This document shows positions 1 through 7,970 of a DNA stretch of 64,000 nucleotides, piece after piece. Location of the stretch: contig NZ_JAIOHK010000035.1 of NCBI RefSeq assembly GCF_019913785.1, positions 1 through 64,000 on the forward strand, read 5' to 3'. The position numbers were made by a program, and so were the translations under genes. Source of the DNA: Altibacter sp. GTDB lineage: Bacteria > Bacteroidota > Bacteroidia > Flavobacteriales > Flavobacteriaceae. The notes beneath the pieces are model-generated. The model did no database searches, was not told where the DNA came from, and saw nothing but the letters and a program-made list of their open reading frames with translations. Position 1 is the stretch's first letter. Each line of letters begins with the position of its first letter.

Positions 1-1500
1 TTTTCGTTCTTCAATATTGGAAAGAGTTAGGGATCGATCGTACAGACTATCAAATACTTCGTTTTTAAAGTGCGTATAGTTGGGGCCGTTAGGGGTGAAG
101 TTCTGACTGTAAAACAGCGACATATAATTTTCGGCATCGGGGTAATCGGCGATCCAGCTCGCACGAAATATGTCTAATTCGCCGCTACTTTTCATTTGCC
201 GAAGCGTAGACGGAGGCATCACATCGATGGTAATTTTCAATCCCAGCTTTTCCAATTCCCGCTGAATGTATTCACAGAGATCCAAATACTGGCTATTGGT
301 GCCAATAGTTATTTCGGGTTTTGCATCACCCGATTCCATTTTGTACTGCTCAATAAGGATTCGGGCTTTTTCGGGATCGTATTTGTAGCCTTCAATATTC
401 GCAAAACCCGGAAGGCCTTCGGGAATAAAGCCGTGAATAGCCGGAATACCAACTCCATTTCGTAAATAGGTAACCATTTTATTTCGGTCGAACCCATAAT
501 TGATGGCCTGTCGCAACGCCTTCGAAGTGATTTCTTCGGAAGTACTTCCCATAAAGAACCCTAGGTATTCGGTATTTAAAAAGGGTCCTTTAATCAAATA
601 AAAATCCTTTTTATACGGTTCTTGTAAGTCGCCGGTAGTGGTTAATATTTCATCTTTATACGAATTATCCAAACTGTTTAAGAAGTCTAATTTTCCTTGT
701 ACAAATTGTAGAAACTCGCTTTGTTTGTCGGGTAAAAAAGTAATGGCTACCGCTTCCAAGTAGGGAAGTTGGTTTCCTTCGGCATCTTTTTCGAAATACA
801 GGGGATTTCTTCGGAAGACCAATTTTACATTTTCCTCCCAAAGTTTAAATTGAAAGGGTCCCGTCCCCACCGGATTGCGTCTGAATTCACTGCCGTAGAA
901 GGTGACCGCCTCACGAGGTACCACCGAGCAATAGCGCATGGATAATAGCCCTAAAAACGCCGGAAAAGGTTGTTTTAGCTGAATTGCGAAGGTGGTGTCA
1001 TTCTTTGCCTCGTAATGCGCAACATTATTCATAACCCAACTACCCGAAGAGGCCACTTGCGCATCGGTAAGTCGATCAAAACTATAGGTAAAATCGGAAG
1101 CCACCACCCTGCGGGTTGAATCCTTCCCAAAAACCTTGTTTTTATGAAAAAAGACATCATCTCGTAAATAGAAGGTATAGGTATAGGTGGAATCGTTCAC
1201 TTCCCAACGCTTAGCAATATCGGGCTTAATATTGAGCGAATCGTCTAATTGGACCAGGCCGTTAAACAACTGGTTGGTGGGCCAAATAATTTGCGAATTT
1301 CTGGCAAAGGCCGGATCTAAGGTAGGAATATTACCGTGTTCGTTGTAACGGAATACCAGGTGGTCGCGATTGGTAGTTGTATCATTTTTACAGGAGATTA
1401 TCAAGGCTGAAATAACCAGAAAATTGGCAGGAAGCCTGAAGCTTGAAGCTAGAAGTTTTGACTGCGGAGCTCGAAGTATGAAATGAAGTATAGATAGCAT
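1..1500 (-). CDS. Peptide ABC transporter substrate-binding lipoprotein (SBP_bac_5), C-terminus outside window
   Basis: The reverse frame is open from an ATG at 1500 to base 1 (500 codons) and continues beyond the window. It carries the family-5 solute-binding hallmark NPVGTGPF (about 830-880), the early PTLDPAFARNSQI stretch and the SRRVVASDFTYSFDR-like region, all typical of OppA/DppA-type peptide binders that feed a dipeptide/oligopeptide ABC importer. A hydrophobic segment ending in ISCKND suggests a lipoprotein signal with the lipid-bearing cysteine at residue 37. The first 20 or so residues are encoded by the repeat at 1431-1490, so the N-terminus has probably been rebuilt by a cassette insertion. 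No other in-frame ATG precedes the lipobox. No permease genes are adjacent in the window. Confidence 0.85.
   Translation of the reverse strand, partial: MLSILHFILRAPQSKLLASSFRLPANFLVISALIISCKNDTTTNRDHLVFRYNEHGNIPTLDPAFARNSQIIWPTNQLFNGLVQLDDSLNIKPDIAKRWEVNDSTYTYTFYLRDDVFFHKNKVFGKDSTRRVVASDFTYSFDRLTDAQVASSGSWVMNNVAHYEAKNDTTFAIQLKQPFPAFLGLLSMRYCSVVPREAVTFYGSEFRRNPVGTGPFQFKLWEENVKLVFRRNPLYFEKDAEGNQLPYLEAVAITFLPDKQSEFLQFVQGKLDFLNSLDNSYKDEILTTTGDLQEPYKKDFYLIKGPFLNTEYLGFFMGSTSEEITSKALRQAINYGFDRNKMVTYLRNGVGIPAIHGFIPEGLPGFANIEGYKYDPEKARILIEQYKMESGDAKPEITIGTNSQYLDLCEYIQRELEKLGLKITIDVMPPSTLRQMKSSGELDIFRASWIADYPDAENYMSLFYSQNFTPNGPNYTHFKNEVFDSLYDRSLTLSNIEERK
1431..1490 (+). repeat. Degenerate GAAGCTTGAAG-type repeat, left copy
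   Basis: The stretch is built from imperfect reiterations of GAAGC(T/C)TGAAG and CTAGAAG words. A similar tract in opposite orientation lies at 1894-1938, so the two flank the four-helix-bundle gene as inverted repeats. Such low-complexity tracts often border S23-type genes in Bacteroidota; that link is recalled, not tested. Confidence 0.6.
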
Positions 1501-1501
1501 A

Positions 1502-1855
1502 TTAACTTATTTTCTTCTTAAAGGCCACCATCATATTCATCAAATGATAAGAATCATCATACATTTTTATAAATTCATCTTCTTTTATATACTTTCTAAA
1601 TTTTACTTTATGAAGGCAAGTTACTACTTCGGCGAGAGATCGAATTGAATACCCCATAAATTTTTTGTATTCCTTCGCCGATTGTCCTATAGAACCTTCA
1701 GCAATATTTAGAGCAATAGAGTCAGCTGCTCTACAAATTTGTGTTGTTAAATTATATTTTTCTTTCGTTGGAAATGTTTGAGATAATGCAATAAGTTTTT
1801 CCCCTAAATCCATGGCCTTCTGCCAGACTACTAAGTTTTCAAATTTGAACTTCAT
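1502..1855 (-). CDS. Four helix bundle protein (S23 / TIGR02436 type)
   Basis: A 117-residue protein beginning MKFKFENLVVWQKAMDLG, followed by a long helical body with the motif RAADSIALNIAEGSIGQS and ending in a lysine-rich tail. This is the classic pattern of the S23/four-helix-bundle family, small proteins first found in intervening sequences of 23S rRNA genes and related in fold to the Avd accessory protein of diversity-generating retroelements. Their function outside those settings is unknown. An upstream in-frame ATG at 1924 would add 23 residues encoded by the flanking repeat, so I prefer 1855. It sits like a cassette between a substrate-binding lipoprotein and mtaB. No reverse transcriptase is nearby. 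Confidence 0.85.
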   Translation of the reverse strand: MKFKFENLVVWQKAMDLGEKLIALSQTFPTKEKYNLTTQICRAADSIALNIAEGSIGQSAKEYKKFMGYSIRSLAEVVTCLHKVKFRKYIKEDEFIKMYDDSYHLMNMMVAFKKKIS

Positions 1856-1893
1856 AATTAGATGATTTAAAAGGGAGTTCATTTTTGTATTTT

Positions 1894-1938
1894 TTAACTT
1901 CGTGCTTCCAGCTTCTAACTTCATGCTTCAAACTTAAC
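1894..1938 (-). repeat. Degenerate GAAGCTTGAAG-type repeat, right copy
   Basis: Read on the minus strand this tract gives TGAAGCATGAAGTTAGAAGC and continues in the same style, matching the composition and phasing of the tract at 1431-1490 in inverted orientation. It lies just upstream of the mtaB promoter. Confidence 0.55.
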
Positions 1939-1942
1939 TTTG

Positions 1943-1950
1943 TATCTTTG
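1943..1950 (+). promoter_or_regulatory. Bacteroidota -7 promoter box for mtaB
   Basis: TATCTTTG matches the TAnnTTTG consensus of the Bacteroidota housekeeping sigma factor and lies 20 bases before the mtaB start. No clear -33 TTTG was found at the usual spacing. Confidence 0.55.
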
Positions 1951-1970
1951 CCCCCACGTTTGTCAAAAAT

Positions 1971-3311
1971 ATGAGAATGAACGCTACAAAAAAAGTCGCA
2001 TTTTATACACTGGGTTGTAAGCTTAATTTCAGCGAAACCTCGACCATTGCCCGCAGTTTTTCTGATGAGGGATTCGAACGGGTAGACTTTGCTGAAAAGG
2101 CAGATATTTACGTGATTAATACTTGCTCTGTAACCGAAAATGCCGACAAGCGTTTTAAAACCATTGTAAAGCAAGCACAGAAGGCAAATCCCAATGCTTT
2201 CGTGGCAGCGGTTGGTTGTTATGCACAGTTGAAGCCTCAGGAATTGGCCGATGTCAATGGCGTGGATTTAGTTTTAGGTGCTACCGAAAAATTTAAAATT
2301 ACAGATTATTTAAACGATCTCTCCAAAAATGATTTCGGGGAAGTACATTCCTGCGAAATAGAAGAGGCCGATTTTTACGTGGGATCCTATTCCATTGGAG
2401 ATAGAACGCGGGCATTTTTAAAAGTGCAGGACGGCTGTGATTATAAATGTACCTATTGCACCATTCCGCTAGCACGTGGTATTTCACGAAGTGATACCTT
2501 GGCAAACGTTTTAAAAAATGCTGCCGATATTTCGGCGCAGGGAATTAAAGAAATTGTATTAACCGGTGTGAACATAGGCGATTATGGCAAAGGGGAATTC
2601 GGAAGTAAAAAACACGAGCACACTTTTCTGGATTTAGTGCAAGCCCTCGATGAGGTCCCGGGAATTGAGCGTTTACGTATCTCTTCCATAGAACCTAATT
2701 TGCTGAAAAACGACACCATCGCATTTGTAGCACAATCCAAAACCTTTGTACCACATTTTCATATTCCGCTGCAGAGCGGGAGCAACGAGATCCTAAAATT
2801 GATGCGCCGGCGTTATATGCGGGAGCTGTATACAGATCGGATTGCCACAATTCGTGAAGCAATGCCTCATGCCTGTATTGGTGTGGATGTGATTGTTGGA
2901 TTTCCGGGAGAAACAGACGAACACTTCTTGGAAACCTACCATTTTTTAAATGAATTGGATATTTCCTACCTGCATGTGTTTACCTATTCGGAACGGGATA
3001 ATACTCCGGCGGCCAGTATGGAGGGCGTAGTGCCTGCCAAGGTGCGAAACAAACGCAGTAAGATGCTGCGCGGTCTGTCGGCAAAGAAGCGACGTGCCTT
3101 TTACGAACAGCAATTAGGGACGAGGCGAACTGTCTTATTTGAAGGAGAAAATAAACATGGTTATATTCATGGTTTTACCGAAAACTACGTGAAAGTAAAG
3201 GCGACTTGGAATCCGGAGTTGGTCAATACCTTACATCAAATAGCACTTACTGACATAGACGAAGATGGTCTGGTGCGTTTTGAGTTTGTCGCTGATCCGG
3301 TCTTGCGTTAG
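1971..3311 (+). CDS. mtaB: tRNA N6-threonylcarbamoyladenosine(37) methylthiotransferase MtaB
   Basis: A 446-residue radical-SAM methylthiotransferase that adds the 2-methylthio group to t6A37 of tRNAs reading ANN codons. The N-terminal UPF0004 domain has the three cluster cysteines C16, C52 and C83. The radical-SAM cluster motif is C156-DYK-C160-TY-C163. A C-terminal TRAM-like segment follows (GENKHGYIHGFTENYVKVK). The start GCKLNFSETS is diagnostic for the MtaB branch as opposed to MiaB. An alternative ATG lies two codons downstream. The gene stands alone after a TAnnTTTG box, with a short leader. Confidence 0.93.
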   Translation: MRMNATKKVAFYTLGCKLNFSETSTIARSFSDEGFERVDFAEKADIYVINTCSVTENADKRFKTIVKQAQKANPNAFVAAVGCYAQLKPQELADVNGVDLVLGATEKFKITDYLNDLSKNDFGEVHSCEIEEADFYVGSYSIGDRTRAFLKVQDGCDYKCTYCTIPLARGISRSDTLANVLKNAADISAQGIKEIVLTGVNIGDYGKGEFGSKKHEHTFLDLVQALDEVPGIERLRISSIEPNLLKNDTIAFVAQSKTFVPHFHIPLQSGSNEILKLMRRRYMRELYTDRIATIREAMPHACIGVDVIVGFPGETDEHFLETYHFLNELDISYLHVFTYSERDNTPAASMEGVVPAKVRNKRSKMLRGLSAKKRRAFYEQQLGTRRTVLFEGENKHGYIHGFTENYVKVKATWNPELVNTLHQIALTDIDEDGLVRFEFVADPVLR

Positions 3312-3323
3312 GGGTTGCAGCAA

Positions 3324-3403
3324 GTTACCCTGCCTTTGCCGTTAGGCAGGCATGTAACGCGGAAAACCCGACCCGGCGGTTATCGAGCGCTGTCGAGATA
3401 CCG
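3324..3403. repeat. Two GC-rich intergenic palindromes
   Basis: The first hairpin pairs GTTAC-CCTGCC (3324-3334) with GGCAGG and GTAAC (3345-3358) around a 10-base loop. The second is the imperfect palindrome CGGTTATCGAGCGCTGTCGA continuing to 3403. Both are far richer in G and C than the neighbouring spacer and resemble REP-like intergenic elements. There is no T-run, so they are not simple terminators. They separate the convergent mtaB and acetyltransferase genes. Confidence 0.5.
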
Positions 3404-3424
3404 ATGGGGAACGCCCAAAAAAAA

Positions 3425-3724
3425 TTAAATACTTATGCCAACGGGGAGTAGATCTTTATAAACTCTGCGGTTTTTTCTCATAAAACCGGCTACTTCGGGG
3501 CTGGTGGGTACCAAACTAATACCGCGATCCTTCACCTCTTCGAAAACAGCCTTGATAAAAATATCTCGAAAGCCCTGATCCTCCATGTCCTGAGGCATAT
3601 CGTACTTGGTAAGGAAAATCTTTCGGTCTTGTAAGGCATACTCGATGCGCGCCATATTATCGCCCACTTCGAGTTCAAATTGTCTCAAAAATTCATTGTC
3701 GGTTATTTGCACATCTTCAATCAT
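3425..3724 (-). CDS. GNAT-like N-acetyltransferase (NATD1/YidJ-type small family)
   Basis: A 99-residue protein with the compact 'Gcn5-related' fold seen in the small COG2388-like family: a beta-hairpin start (NEFLRQFELEVGDNMARIEYAL), the linker YDMPQDMEDQGF and the acetyl-CoA-contacting helix segment DIFIKAVFEEVKDRGISLVPTSPEVAGFM. These single-domain proteins are about 90-100 residues, as here. The acceptor substrate is unknown. It lies 15 bases downstream of a pirin gene on the same strand, so the two are probably co-transcribed. Confidence 0.75.
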   Translation of the reverse strand: MIEDVQITDNEFLRQFELEVGDNMARIEYALQDRKIFLTKYDMPQDMEDQGFRDIFIKAVFEEVKDRGISLVPTSPEVAGFMRKNRRVYKDLLPVGISI

Positions 3725-3739
3725 GGGAGTTAATTTTAA

Positions 3740-4456
3740 TTAATTCATTGGGACTTCTATTAGCAATGCTTTACTGCCCTTTTCGGCAGTGACTGTAACA
3801 GTGGATGTGTCCCAAATACCTATGGCATCCCGGCTGTTAAGTGTTTCATTTTCAACAAAAAAAGTGCCATCTATCACCATTAAATAAATGCCCTGGTTCT
3901 TGTTGTGTAATTGATATGTTATTTCTGTTTTTTCCGAAAAGTCACCCACCTTAAAATAGGCCTGCTGATGGATCCACAGATCGCCCTGCTCAGCTTCCGA
4001 TTTGGGTTTTACCACCGTACTGAATTGATTTGGCCTAAGCAGCGGTGCAATTTGTTTTTGGTCGTAGCGAGGGGATACATTTTCGGTATCTGGAAAAACC
4101 CAGATTTGAAATAAGGTAACGGCTTCGGTAGTGCTATCATTTTGCTCGCTGTGCTCCACGCCGCTTCCGGCACTCATCACTTGTATATCACCTGCCCGTA
4201 TCACACCTTCATTTCCCATAGAATCTTTGTGTCGCAATGCTCCGGTAAATGGAATAGTCACAATTTCCATATTGTCATGAGGATGTTTTCCAAATCCCAT
4301 GGCCGGCGCTACATAATCGTCATTCAAAACGCGTAATTGTCCAAATTGTATTCTTTCGGGGTTATAATAATTGGCAAAGCTGAAGGAATAATTGGCACGT
4401 AGCCAGCCGTAATTTGCGCTACCCCTTGTGATTGCAGGATGTAAGAGCTTCTTCAT
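3740..4456 (-). CDS. Pirin family protein (YhhW-like quercetin 2,3-dioxygenase fold)
   Basis: A 238-residue bicupin of the usual pirin length. The N-terminal cupin has the metal-binding pattern GKHPHDNMEI (H58, H60) and VEHSEQ (H102, E104). Members bind iron and some oxidise quercetin; others have redox-sensing roles. No transcription partner is visible here, so the substrate cannot be assigned. The gene is first of a two-gene unit with the downstream GNAT-like gene and is divergent from the alpha/beta hydrolase gene at 4553. Confidence 0.88.
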   Translation of the reverse strand: MKKLLHPAITRGSANYGWLRANYSFSFANYYNPERIQFGQLRVLNDDYVAPAMGFGKHPHDNMEIVTIPFTGALRHKDSMGNEGVIRAGDIQVMSAGSGVEHSEQNDSTTEAVTLFQIWVFPDTENVSPRYDQKQIAPLLRPNQFSTVVKPKSEAEQGDLWIHQQAYFKVGDFSEKTEITYQLHNKNQGIYLMVIDGTFFVENETLNSRDAIGIWDTSTVTVTAEKGSKALLIEVPMN

Positions 4457-4552
4457 GTAATTTTGCCCCTGTTAGAATGAGAGAATGGTATCTTTGTTTT
4501 GTAAATTTACGAATAATCTTTGGGTGAAACCATTATTCTCTTGTGAAAGCGT

Positions 4553-5218
4553 ATGACATCAGAAAAAATACACGTTTATTTTGTTCCGGGTATGGCGGCC
4601 GGAGCAGAGATATTTAGAAATATTCGCCTTCCGGAAGACCGATTTACCATACACATCCTCCAATGGCTTATCCCCGAAAAGAATGAATCAATTACTACCT
4701 ATTCCGAACGGATGGCTACATTGATCACCGAAAAAGAAAGTGTTTTGATTGGCGTATCCTTTGGAGGTGTCGTAGCTCAGGAAATGAGCGAGTTCCTTTC
4801 ATTGCGGAAATTGATTATTATTTCTAGTGTCAAAACGAAAGACGAATTACCACGACGCATGAAATTTGCCAGGAAATCGTTTTTTTATAAGTTGATACCA
4901 ACAAGTCTGGTGCTGAGTGCCGAAGATCTCACCAAATTTTCGGTGGGTCCCCGGTCGGAAAAGCGATTGCGACTTTATCAGGATTATTTACATGTTCGGG
5001 ACAAACAATACTTAGATTGGGCAATTCAGAATATGGTATGTTGGAACAGAAAAACTCCTGTGGCCCATGTCACCCATATTCACGGGGATAGCGATATTGT
5101 TTTTCCACTGAAGCATATTAAAGATTGTGAGGTGCTTGAAGGAGGCACACATATTATGATACTTACCAAAGGACTGCAACTTTCAGAAATGATTGTCGCA
5201 ATAATTGAAAAGAATTAA
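4553..5218 (+). CDS. Alpha/beta hydrolase
   Basis: A 221-residue protein with an alpha/beta-hydrolase core. An oxyanion-side VPGMAAGAEIF segment comes near the start, the nucleophile elbow GVSFGG has Ser69, and candidate acid and base follow in HGDSDIVFP and EGGTHIM near the C-terminus. No signal peptide is seen, so it should be cytoplasmic. The ester or amide substrate is unknown. It has its own upstream spacer containing TATCTTTG at 4489-4496 and is followed at 59 bases by a lytic transglycosylase gene. Confidence 0.8.
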   Translation: MTSEKIHVYFVPGMAAGAEIFRNIRLPEDRFTIHILQWLIPEKNESITTYSERMATLITEKESVLIGVSFGGVVAQEMSEFLSLRKLIIISSVKTKDELPRRMKFARKSFFYKLIPTSLVLSAEDLTKFSVGPRSEKRLRLYQDYLHVRDKQYLDWAIQNMVCWNRKTPVAHVTHIHGDSDIVFPLKHIKDCEVLEGGTHIMILTKGLQLSEMIVAIIEKN

Positions 5219-5277
5219 CAGTCTGCTAGGACTTAATCCGATATTAATTTTTTTATCTTTAATAAAAATTTACGGTT

Positions 5278-6210
5278 ATGAGCATTTTAGCAAAAATAGG
5301 TTTGTTTACGGTACTTATTGGGGTGAGTAGTTTGTGCGTTAATGCCGTGCAGGAAGCCCCAACCGATGAAACCTTACAAAAGAAAATTATTAATGACTAC
5401 AACGTGTATGCATTGCCAATTCCCGAGTATATGGAATTTGCCGGTGAACCCGTTCCATTAAATGAACCGGACATTCGAGAACGGTTTGATCGCGAATTAT
5501 TGGTCAATACGTATTGGCAGTCCAATGCCTTCCTCATGATTAAAAGGGCACATAAATATTTTCCCATAATTGAACCATTGCTGAAAAAATACGGCTTGCC
5601 CGATGATTTTAAATATCTGGCTGTCGCCGAAAGTGGTTTGGACAATGTACGGTCTCCTGCGGGAGCTTCCGGTTTTTGGCAGTTTCTGAGTAGTACGGGA
5701 AAGGAATACGGGCTCGAAATAAACGATTATGTAGACGAGCGATACCACCTCGAAATGGCGACGAAGGTCGCCGCCGAGTACCTGATCAAGTCAAAGGAGA
5801 AATTTGGTAGTTGGACCTTAGCGGCTGCTGCTTATAATGCCGGAAATGGCGGTGTGAACAAGCAAATTACGCGACAAAAAACCGATAAGGATTACTACGA
5901 TATTTTATTGAATGAGGAAACGAGTAGGTATGTTTTTCGGATTTTAGCCTTTAAGGAAATTCTTTCAAATCCGAAAAAATATGGATTCAATTACCGCGAA
6001 CAGGATTTGTACAAGGCCGTACCGACATACAAGGTAAAAGTAGACACGGCAGTTACCGATTTTGCCGATTTTGCCAAGCATTTTGGCATTAATTATAAGA
6101 TTCTTAAAATACACAATCCGTGGTTGCGAGACACCTACCTAAGAAACGCATCCGGAAAGGAATACCAGATCGAAATTCCCAAAAAAGGATATTATAATGC
6201 CGGACAATAA
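5278..6210 (+). CDS. Lytic transglycosylase, SLT domain (MltD-like)
   Basis: A 310-residue exported protein with an N-terminal signal sequence (hydrophobic to about residue 23). The catalytic SLT domain runs from about 85 to 230, with the catalytic glutamate E118 in AVAESG, the GASGFWQF substrate-groove motif and AAAAYNAGNGG. It cleaves peptidoglycan glycan strands to 1,6-anhydromuropeptides. The C-terminal 70 residues (VPTYKVKVDTAVTDFADFAKHFGI) resemble a degenerate LysM-like region. It runs directly into the TauE-like gene. Confidence 0.88.
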   Translation: MSILAKIGLFTVLIGVSSLCVNAVQEAPTDETLQKKIINDYNVYALPIPEYMEFAGEPVPLNEPDIRERFDRELLVNTYWQSNAFLMIKRAHKYFPIIEPLLKKYGLPDDFKYLAVAESGLDNVRSPAGASGFWQFLSSTGKEYGLEINDYVDERYHLEMATKVAAEYLIKSKEKFGSWTLAAAAYNAGNGGVNKQITRQKTDKDYYDILLNEETSRYVFRILAFKEILSNPKKYGFNYREQDLYKAVPTYKVKVDTAVTDFADFAKHFGINYKILKIHNPWLRDTYLRNASGKEYQIEIPKKGYYNAGQ

Positions 6211-6217
6211 CAGCGAT

Positions 6218-6586
6218 ATGAATATTACATTAATAGTTGCTCTTGTTGTAATAGGTCTGTTAGCCGGAATCTTTAGTGGTTTTATGGGTATTGGTGGAGG
6301 TGTGATTATGATTCCATTGATGATCCTCTTATTGGGATTTAATCAGCATGAGGCGCAGGGGACCAGTCTTGCTGTTTTAGCTATTCCGGTTACCTTTTTA
6401 GCCGCCTATAATTATTATGCGGAAGGACATGTGAACTGGAAATTTGCCCTAATAATAGCCGTCGCATTTGTGATTGGAGGTTATTTTGGATCTAAATTTG
6501 CCGTTAAGATCGACCAATCTATGTTGAAAAAGATCTTTGGTGTGGTCTTGGTGCTAGCAGCGATAAAATTATTTACTTCGAAGTAG
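6218..6586 (+). CDS. Half-size TauE/SafE-family membrane transporter
   Basis: A 122-residue protein with about four membrane segments and the family signature GIFSGFMGIGGGVIMIPLM near the N-terminus, then HEAQGTSLAV and GGYFGSKFA. Full-length TauE/SafE proteins (anion or sulfite exporters) have two such repeats in about 250 residues; this one has only one and would need to dimerise. An in-frame ATG at 6197 overlaps the previous gene, but the ATG at 6218 fits the family start better. It converges with the thioredoxin-like gene, overlapping by 14 bases. Confidence 0.8.
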   Translation: MNITLIVALVVIGLLAGIFSGFMGIGGGVIMIPLMILLLGFNQHEAQGTSLAVLAIPVTFLAAYNYYAEGHVNWKFALIIAVAFVIGGYFGSKFAVKIDQSMLKKIFGVVLVLAAIKLFTSK

Positions 6587-7259
6587 CAGGGATATCTTCC
6601 TTTTTTAATAAGGCAACACCGCTCATAAAACTTTGATAATTGGCGGTGTACGAATTGGCGTAGCCCTCCAAATAATGATGGAATAGATTTCTGCGAACAT
6701 CCAATATTTTTTTATCACTATCAATAAAGAAGGAGGTAGGAAATCCAAGGCTGTGCTTCATGGTTTTGATGGTGAAATCGTTTCTGTTTTCCTTTTCATC
6801 TACATAGAGCACCTGAACGTTGCGGCTGAATTTCTTCTTAAATTTGCGGATGGTCTTTTTGGAACCCCAAAAAAGTACTACAAAATCTATTTCTTGATGG
6901 TGTAAATCGGCAATGTCATTAAAGGCCGGAACCTCACCAATTCCCGGAACACACCAAGACGCATAGGTAATGAGGTAAATAGGTTTTTCGAATCTGTACA
7001 ATTCGATTTTTCGGCCGGAGAATTTCCGAACCTTAAAATTGTCGATTACTGTACCGGTAACCACATGCTGTATTAGTGAATCGAATAGAAATTGGGCTCT
7101 TTCCTCATCTTTTTGAATATAAGCTCGTTTGGCGCGCGTTCGATACTTTCGAATATTTTTTCCAATCGCATCCGAAAATAGATTTTTTGGCTCTAGGTCT
7201 TGAGATATAGAGGGGAAGCAAATCAATAATAGGAAGAAGGTAAGTAATATTTTACCCAT
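6573..7259 (-). CDS. Exported thioredoxin-fold (TlpA-like) protein with a lone active-site cysteine
   Basis: A 228-residue protein with a signal peptide ending near SISQ (residue 20). After a helical linker, the thioredoxin core starts around residue 70 (TGTVIDNFKVRKFSGRKIEL) and holds ITYASWCVPGIGEVPAF, then VDE and the cis-proline loop GFPTSFFID. The usual CxxC is C103-V-P-G106, so the second cysteine is missing. A disulfide exchange through one thiol, or a non-catalytic role, is more likely than classical reduction. It is probably periplasmic. Confidence 0.8.
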   Translation of the reverse strand: MGKILLTFFLLLICFPSISQDLEPKNLFSDAIGKNIRKYRTRAKRAYIQKDEERAQFLFDSLIQHVVTGTVIDNFKVRKFSGRKIELYRFEKPIYLITYASWCVPGIGEVPAFNDIADLHHQEIDFVVLFWGSKKTIRKFKKKFSRNVQVLYVDEKENRNDFTIKTMKHSLGFPTSFFIDSDKKILDVRRNLFHHYLEGYANSYTANYQSFMSGVALLKKEDIPATSK

Positions 7260-7396
7260 AAGCAGTTAGTTGATTGGTTGCGGTAAATTTAGAAAGTCTT
7301 TTGGTTAAAACGCTCAGAAATAGGGAAATAATTTCCTTTATTTCGGTCGTTTCAATTGTAAAACTCAAGCGATTGTGGACTTCTCTTTACCATATA

Positions 7397-7969
7397 CTAG
7401 CGTACGCGCCCACCACGACCCGATCTTCCACCGCCATACTGCTGTCTGGGTTGTCCGGCGCGTTTCATCTGCTCTTTCATCATTTTTATTTGCTCGTCCA
7501 TCATATTGTGTTTGTCGAGCTTCTTGGCTTCGGCGAGCAGTAATTCGGCTTCTCTTTTTCGGTTTTTGGTCATGGCTATCCCGGCGAGATTCAATTTGGC
7601 CATAGCCATATCTGCATCCATGGATAGGCCTAAGCTTACAGCCTTTTTGAAGTATTTTTCGGCTTCATTGATATTGGTTTGTGAAACCATGAGTCCGTTA
7701 AGATAATTGTAATACCCTTGTTGTTTGGTTACCAGCGCGGCTTCCGGATTTTTTATTCTGTCCAGCCATTTTTTTGCACCCGGAAAATCCTGCTTCCGAA
7801 GTCGTAAAAAGGCCATTAGAATGAGTTCGTTCTTAAAATAGAGGAAAACGAAAATAAGGGAAAGCAGTATAAACATAATGCCATTTCCAATATTACCCTC
7901 AACAAACTGCCAAACGGCGGTTGCAATGACCAATACGGCTAGAACTAATTTGATATTTTTATTAAACAT
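7397..7969 (-). CDS. TPR-like membrane-anchored protein
   Basis: A 190-residue protein with two membrane segments in the first 50 residues and then paired helices of TPR type (QQGYYNYLNGLMVSQTNINEAEKYFKKAVSLG; MAMAKLNLAGIAMTKNRKREAELLLAEAKKL). The C-terminus is rich in Gly, Arg and Gln (QYGGGRSGRGGRVR). TPR-like helices mediate protein contacts. No partner is evident. It begins one base after the stop of the upstream gene at 7971, so the two are co-transcribed. Confidence 0.7.
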   Translation of the reverse strand: MFNKNIKLVLAVLVIATAVWQFVEGNIGNGIMFILLSLIFVFLYFKNELILMAFLRLRKQDFPGAKKWLDRIKNPEAALVTKQQGYYNYLNGLMVSQTNINEAEKYFKKAVSLGLSMDADMAMAKLNLAGIAMTKNRKREAELLLAEAKKLDKHNMMDEQIKMMKEQMKRAGQPRQQYGGGRSGRGGRVR

Positions 7970-7970
7970 A

